From assembly GCA_963790435.1 (NCBI GenBank), contig CAWBOI010000001.1:868001-932000 (forward strand): a DNA stretch of 64,000 nt. The letters are read 5' to 3'. The DNA comes from Ilyomonas sp963790435. GTDB taxonomy: Bacteria; Bacteroidota; Bacteroidia; Chitinophagales; Chitinophagaceae. Made by a program: the position numbers and the translations under genes. Under the pieces are notes generated by a model. The model saw only the letters and a program-made list of their open reading frames with translations. It had not been told where the DNA came from and did not search any database. Below are positions 61,499 through 64,000 of the stretch, piece after piece (positions within the stretch are counted from its first letter, which is position 1; every line of letters starts with the position of its first letter).

Positions 61499-61849
61499 AT
61501 GTTCAAGCCCAGCGAAATGACCAGCTCTTCAGTTATTTTAGAAAAACTTCGTTTAAAGAAAATGGATAACGAATTTCAATGGACCGATAAAGGCTTTACA
61601 GCAGGTAAGAATAAATTTTATCAACCCCAGGATTTAAAGATTATCAAAACGTACCGCTTTGAAGGAGATTCCGACCCTGGCGATATGAGCATCATTTATT
61701 TGATTGAAGCAAATGATGGTCTAATCGGCTACAGTATGGATGCTTATGGAGTTTACACATCTCATGATACAGATGAAGAAGGATATAACAATTTTATCAG
61801 ACAGATACCTGTAGAGGAACGTGATGAACAATTGATTTTTGAAGTATAA
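61499..61849 (+). CDS. Small conserved Bacteroidota protein of unknown function
   Basis: A 116-aa acidic protein. The pattern IIKTYRFEGDSDPGDMSIIY followed by IGYSMDAYGVYTSHD matches a small family widespread in Bacteroidota that databases often mislabel as phosphoribosylpyrophosphate synthetase; it has no PRPP synthase motifs. No signal peptide or membrane segment. It has its own terminator at 61865. Confidence 0.65.
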   Translation: MFKPSEMTSSSVILEKLRLKKMDNEFQWTDKGFTAGKNKFYQPQDLKIIKTYRFEGDSDPGDMSIIYLIEANDGLIGYSMDAYGVYTSHDTDEEGYNNFIRQIPVEERDEQLIFEV

Positions 61850-61864
61850 ACAAGAAGCAGAAAT

Positions 61865-61901
61865 AAAAAAGAGAGCATTGATACAATGCTCTCTTTTTTA
61901 T
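61865..61901. terminator. Bidirectional terminator hairpin
   Basis: Perfect 16-bp arms (61865-61880 with 61884-61899) around a 3-base ATA loop, ending in A6/T6 runs. It directly follows the 61499-61849 gene. Confidence 0.85.
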
Positions 61902-62019
61902 TTTACTGATAACAAAACCGGTATGAAAATATTAATCTATTTTTAAATTTAGCATCCTTTAAAAGCCTTTAATTTAGCTTGTTCAAAACAAAAAAGACAT
62001 TGGCGAATAAAGCCTTATT

Positions 62020-62148
62020 ATGAAAAAATATATCACTGTTTTTGTATTGGCTGCCCTGCTTTCAGGCATGTTTACATCCTGTGCTACTTCGCGCGGAACA
62101 CGGGTTGGCGATTGTCCTTCGCACGATAAAAATTATTTCAGAAGATAA
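62020..62148 (+). CDS. Very small lipoprotein (42 aa)
   Basis: The frame from ATG 62020 encodes a 42-aa peptide with signal MKKYITVFVLAALLSGMF and the lipobox TSC (Cys21 in FTSCATS), then GTRVGDCPSHDKNYFRR. It is complete with its own stop and lies 34 bases before ytxJ. The CPSHDKN tail resembles short Bacteroidota lipoproteins of unknown function. Confidence 0.55.
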   Translation: MKKYITVFVLAALLSGMFTSCATSRGTRVGDCPSHDKNYFRR

Positions 62149-62181
62149 TTTTCAAGGCACACAATTTGACTTTTTTTAAGT

Positions 62182-62505
62182 ATGAACTGGATAACACTTA
62201 ACAATATCAGTCAGCTCGATGAAATCAAAGAAAATTCCAATCAGCGTCCGCAGGTTATCTTCAAGCACAGTACGCGTTGCAGCATCAGCTCCATGGTTTT
62301 AAAACGTCTTGAACGGGAAGGCGCACCGGATTCAATGGATTTTTATTTCTTAGACTTGATTAAATTCAGAGATATTTCTAACCACGTATCTGAGATGTTT
62401 GATGTTTCGCACGAATCGCCACAAGTATTACTGATAAAAAATAGTGAGTGCGTGTACGATGAAAGTCATTATGCCATCTCAATGGATGCGCTGACTGAAA
62501 ATTGA
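62182..62505 (+). CDS. ytxJ: Bacillithiol system redox-active protein YtxJ
   Basis: A 107-aa thioredoxin-fold monothiol protein. The active cysteine is in FKHSTRCSISSMVLKRL, the signature of YtxJ, and the cis-Pro lies in HESPQVLLIK. YtxJ proteins are thought to function with bacillithiol, used in place of glutathione in many Bacteroidota and Bacillota. It follows the small lipoprotein gene closely and may share its promoter. Confidence 0.87.
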   Translation: MNWITLNNISQLDEIKENSNQRPQVIFKHSTRCSISSMVLKRLEREGAPDSMDFYFLDLIKFRDISNHVSEMFDVSHESPQVLLIKNSECVYDESHYAISMDALTEN

Positions 62506-62713
62506 TTTTTCAGTTTATTATTTCCCGATTTACGGGCTTTTATAAATTTTAGGTTGAAACAATTTTTTGCGGTTACCTCTGTAATAACTTACTGAAATCA
62601 GTTCACTTATTGTGTAAGCCTTGTTTGAAGAAACTAATTAATTTTTATTGGCAATCAAATTGTTATTCATAATATTGGCTCTCCTTTCAGAAGATAAGTT
62701 GATTCCGATAGCT

Positions 62714-64000
62714 ATGAAACGCTCCGCAATTCCAAAAGCTAATAAACGCAGTAAGTCATCCAACAACACTACTAAAAGCGTATCCTATCAACTTACGGAA
62801 CACTTTTATAAGCAAGTGTTGGAAAGCCTGAGCGACTATGCAGTATTTACCACTGATACAAAAAGAAGAGTAAATAGCTGGAATGCAGGTGCACAAAAAT
62901 TATTGGGTTATACGGAAGATGAGATACTGGGAATAAAAGCTGATGTTTTGTTTGTACCAGCAGACATAGAAAAAAAAGAGCCCCAACACGAAACAAAAAC
63001 TGCTATAAAAGAAGGTAAGGCTGCCGATAACCGGTATCATAGACGTAAAGACGGTTCTGAATTTTGGGTGGGCGGTTTGCTATTTCCTTTGTATGATGAA
63101 AAGCATAAACACATTGGCTTTACCAAAGTGATGCGAGACCTTACCGAAGCAAAGAAAACAGAACAAAATTTAGCCGAAACCAAAGAATATGCTGAGAGCA
63201 TAGTGGAAACAGCCCGGGAGCCGTTGATTGTTCTGCATAGCGACCTTACTATCAACGCTGTAAACCGTGCTTTTTGTAACACATTTAAAGTTGATAAAAA
63301 CGATACCTTTAATAAAAAAATTTACGACCTTCAAAATGGGCAATGGAATATTCCGAAACTACGCGAGTTGCTGGAAGTAATTGTACCGCAAAACGAATCG
63401 TTCAATAATTATGAAGTAATGCATGAGTTTTCCGAAGTGGGTACTAAAACTTTGTTGTTAAATGCACGTAAGCTGTATCGCCCGGGCAATCACACCAACA
63501 TGATTCTACTTGCAATTGAGGACATCACCGAGCGCAAAGTTTCTGAGACGACGAAGGACACATTTATTTCAATTGCCAGCCACGAATTAAAAACACCTAT
63601 CACTACCATCAAAGCGTTTGCGCAAACGGCACAGCAAATGGCTGAACAAATGGATAACAATCCTTTACATTATCCTCTCAAACGTATTAACGAACTTACC
63701 GATAAACTTACCACGCTGCTTTCTAAATTGCTCGATGAATCAATGTTAAGTTCGGGCAAATTTTCATTGCAAAAAGAAAAGTTTAGTCTTACCGAATTGG
63801 CGGCTTCTACCATAAAAGATTTTCAAACCATAAGTCCAAAACATATCATTCATTTTTCAGCCGAGCACGACTGTTTTGTTTTTGCCGATAAAATAAGAAT
63901 CAGGCAGGTAATTACCAACCTTCTTAGCAATGCCATTAAGTATTCACCCGAAGCAGATAAAGTAAATATTACCATAAAACAAAACGGGCAACAAAGAAAA
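62714..64000 (+). CDS. PAS domain sensor histidine kinase (partial, runs off the window)
   Basis: An uninterrupted frame from ATG 62714 to the window end (429 codons). It contains a PAS domain (YAVFTTDTKRRVNSWNAGAQ and GYTEDEILG) with a PAC segment (HRRKDGSEFWVGG), a second PAS-like domain, the dimerisation/phosphoacceptor H-box (SHELKTPITTIKAF) and the start of the HATPase domain with N-box (NLLSNAIKYSPEADKV). No transmembrane helix precedes these, so it appears cytosolic. Its response regulator and the rest of the gene lie outside the window. Confidence 0.9.
   Translation, partial: MKRSAIPKANKRSKSSNNTTKSVSYQLTEHFYKQVLESLSDYAVFTTDTKRRVNSWNAGAQKLLGYTEDEILGIKADVLFVPADIEKKEPQHETKTAIKEGKAADNRYHRRKDGSEFWVGGLLFPLYDEKHKHIGFTKVMRDLTEAKKTEQNLAETKEYAESIVETAREPLIVLHSDLTINAVNRAFCNTFKVDKNDTFNKKIYDLQNGQWNIPKLRELLEVIVPQNESFNNYEVMHEFSEVGTKTLLLNARKLYRPGNHTNMILLAIEDITERKVSETTKDTFISIASHELKTPITTIKAFAQTAQQMAEQMDNNPLHYPLKRINELTDKLTTLLSKLLDESMLSSGKFSLQKEKFSLTELAASTIKDFQTISPKHIIHFSAEHDCFVFADKIRIRQVITNLLSNAIKYSPEADKVNITIKQNGQQRK

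Overview
The window reads as chromosomal DNA of a Bacteroidota bacterium, most likely of the Chitinophagaceae or a close relative. Pointers are a SusC-type TonB-dependent receptor with an N-terminal carboxypeptidase-like domain, a type IX secretion (T9SS) C-terminal sorting domain remnant, the TAnnTTTG -7 promoter motif close to several start codons, little Shine-Dalgarno signal, a bacterial GGGP synthase, small Bacteroidota-only families (DUF4783, YtxJ) and AT-rich intergenic DNA. No prophage, transposase, CRISPR array or rRNA operon was seen. Two tRNA genes are present (Asp-GTC, Leu-CAA).

Layout. 0-5 kb: end of a probable sugar kinase, uxuA, tRNA-Asp, accA, a DUF4783 protein and gpmI. 5-15 kb: a frameshifted Lhr-like DEXH helicase, a 5'-nucleotidase split over two overlapping genes, dnaA, a secreted His/Asp/Arg-rich protein, topA (one frameshift) and a transglutaminase-core protein. 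15-21 kb: three glycosyltransferases and a YfhO-type membrane protein. 21-29 kb: an AraC regulator with an NmrA-type reductase, asd behind what looks like a transcription attenuator, a GNAT acetyltransferase, a GH25 lysozyme, an M1 peptidase whose T9SS tail is broken by indels, and GGGP synthase. 29-38 kb: housekeeping genes (CCA-adding enzyme, PpiD-like foldase, Dabb protein, SCO1, MerC-like, TrmN6, a saccharopine/alanine-dehydrogenase-like enzyme, HscB, tRNA-Leu). 37.8-40.5 kb looks eroded: a lipoprotein N-terminal fragment, a universal stress protein overlapping a truncated PiT phosphate transporter, and two small overlapping ORFs. 40.5-48.7 kb: TonB receptor, beta-helix lipoprotein, MINPP-type histidine phosphatase, YncE-like propeller and GT39 on one strand, a plausible organophosphate (phytate) acquisition locus. 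49-58 kb: two adjacent deoxysugar/sugar-acid operons on the minus strand: SMP-30 lactonase, SDR and IlvD/Edd dehydratase, then FGGY kinase, L-rhamnose isomerase and a rhamnulose-1-phosphate aldolase/dehydrogenase fusion. 58-64 kb: pdxJ, an ALDH7-like dehydrogenase, DUF2383, small proteins, YtxJ and the start of a PAS histidine kinase.

Three observations stand out. (1) The short word TTTGKTTTTRC(CC), equivalently (GG)GYAAAAMCAAA, occurs about 34 times in 64 kb on both strands, in genes and between them, and in several reading frames, so the constraint seems to act on DNA. (2) asd is preceded by a promoter, a 19-codon leader rich in Ile/Lys/Thr, and mutually exclusive antiterminator and terminator hairpins. 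(3) The helicase gene carries an in-frame palindromic insertion. Seven apparent frameshifts (topA, helicase, M1 tail) are either sequence errors or real decay; topA is normally essential, which favours error at least there.
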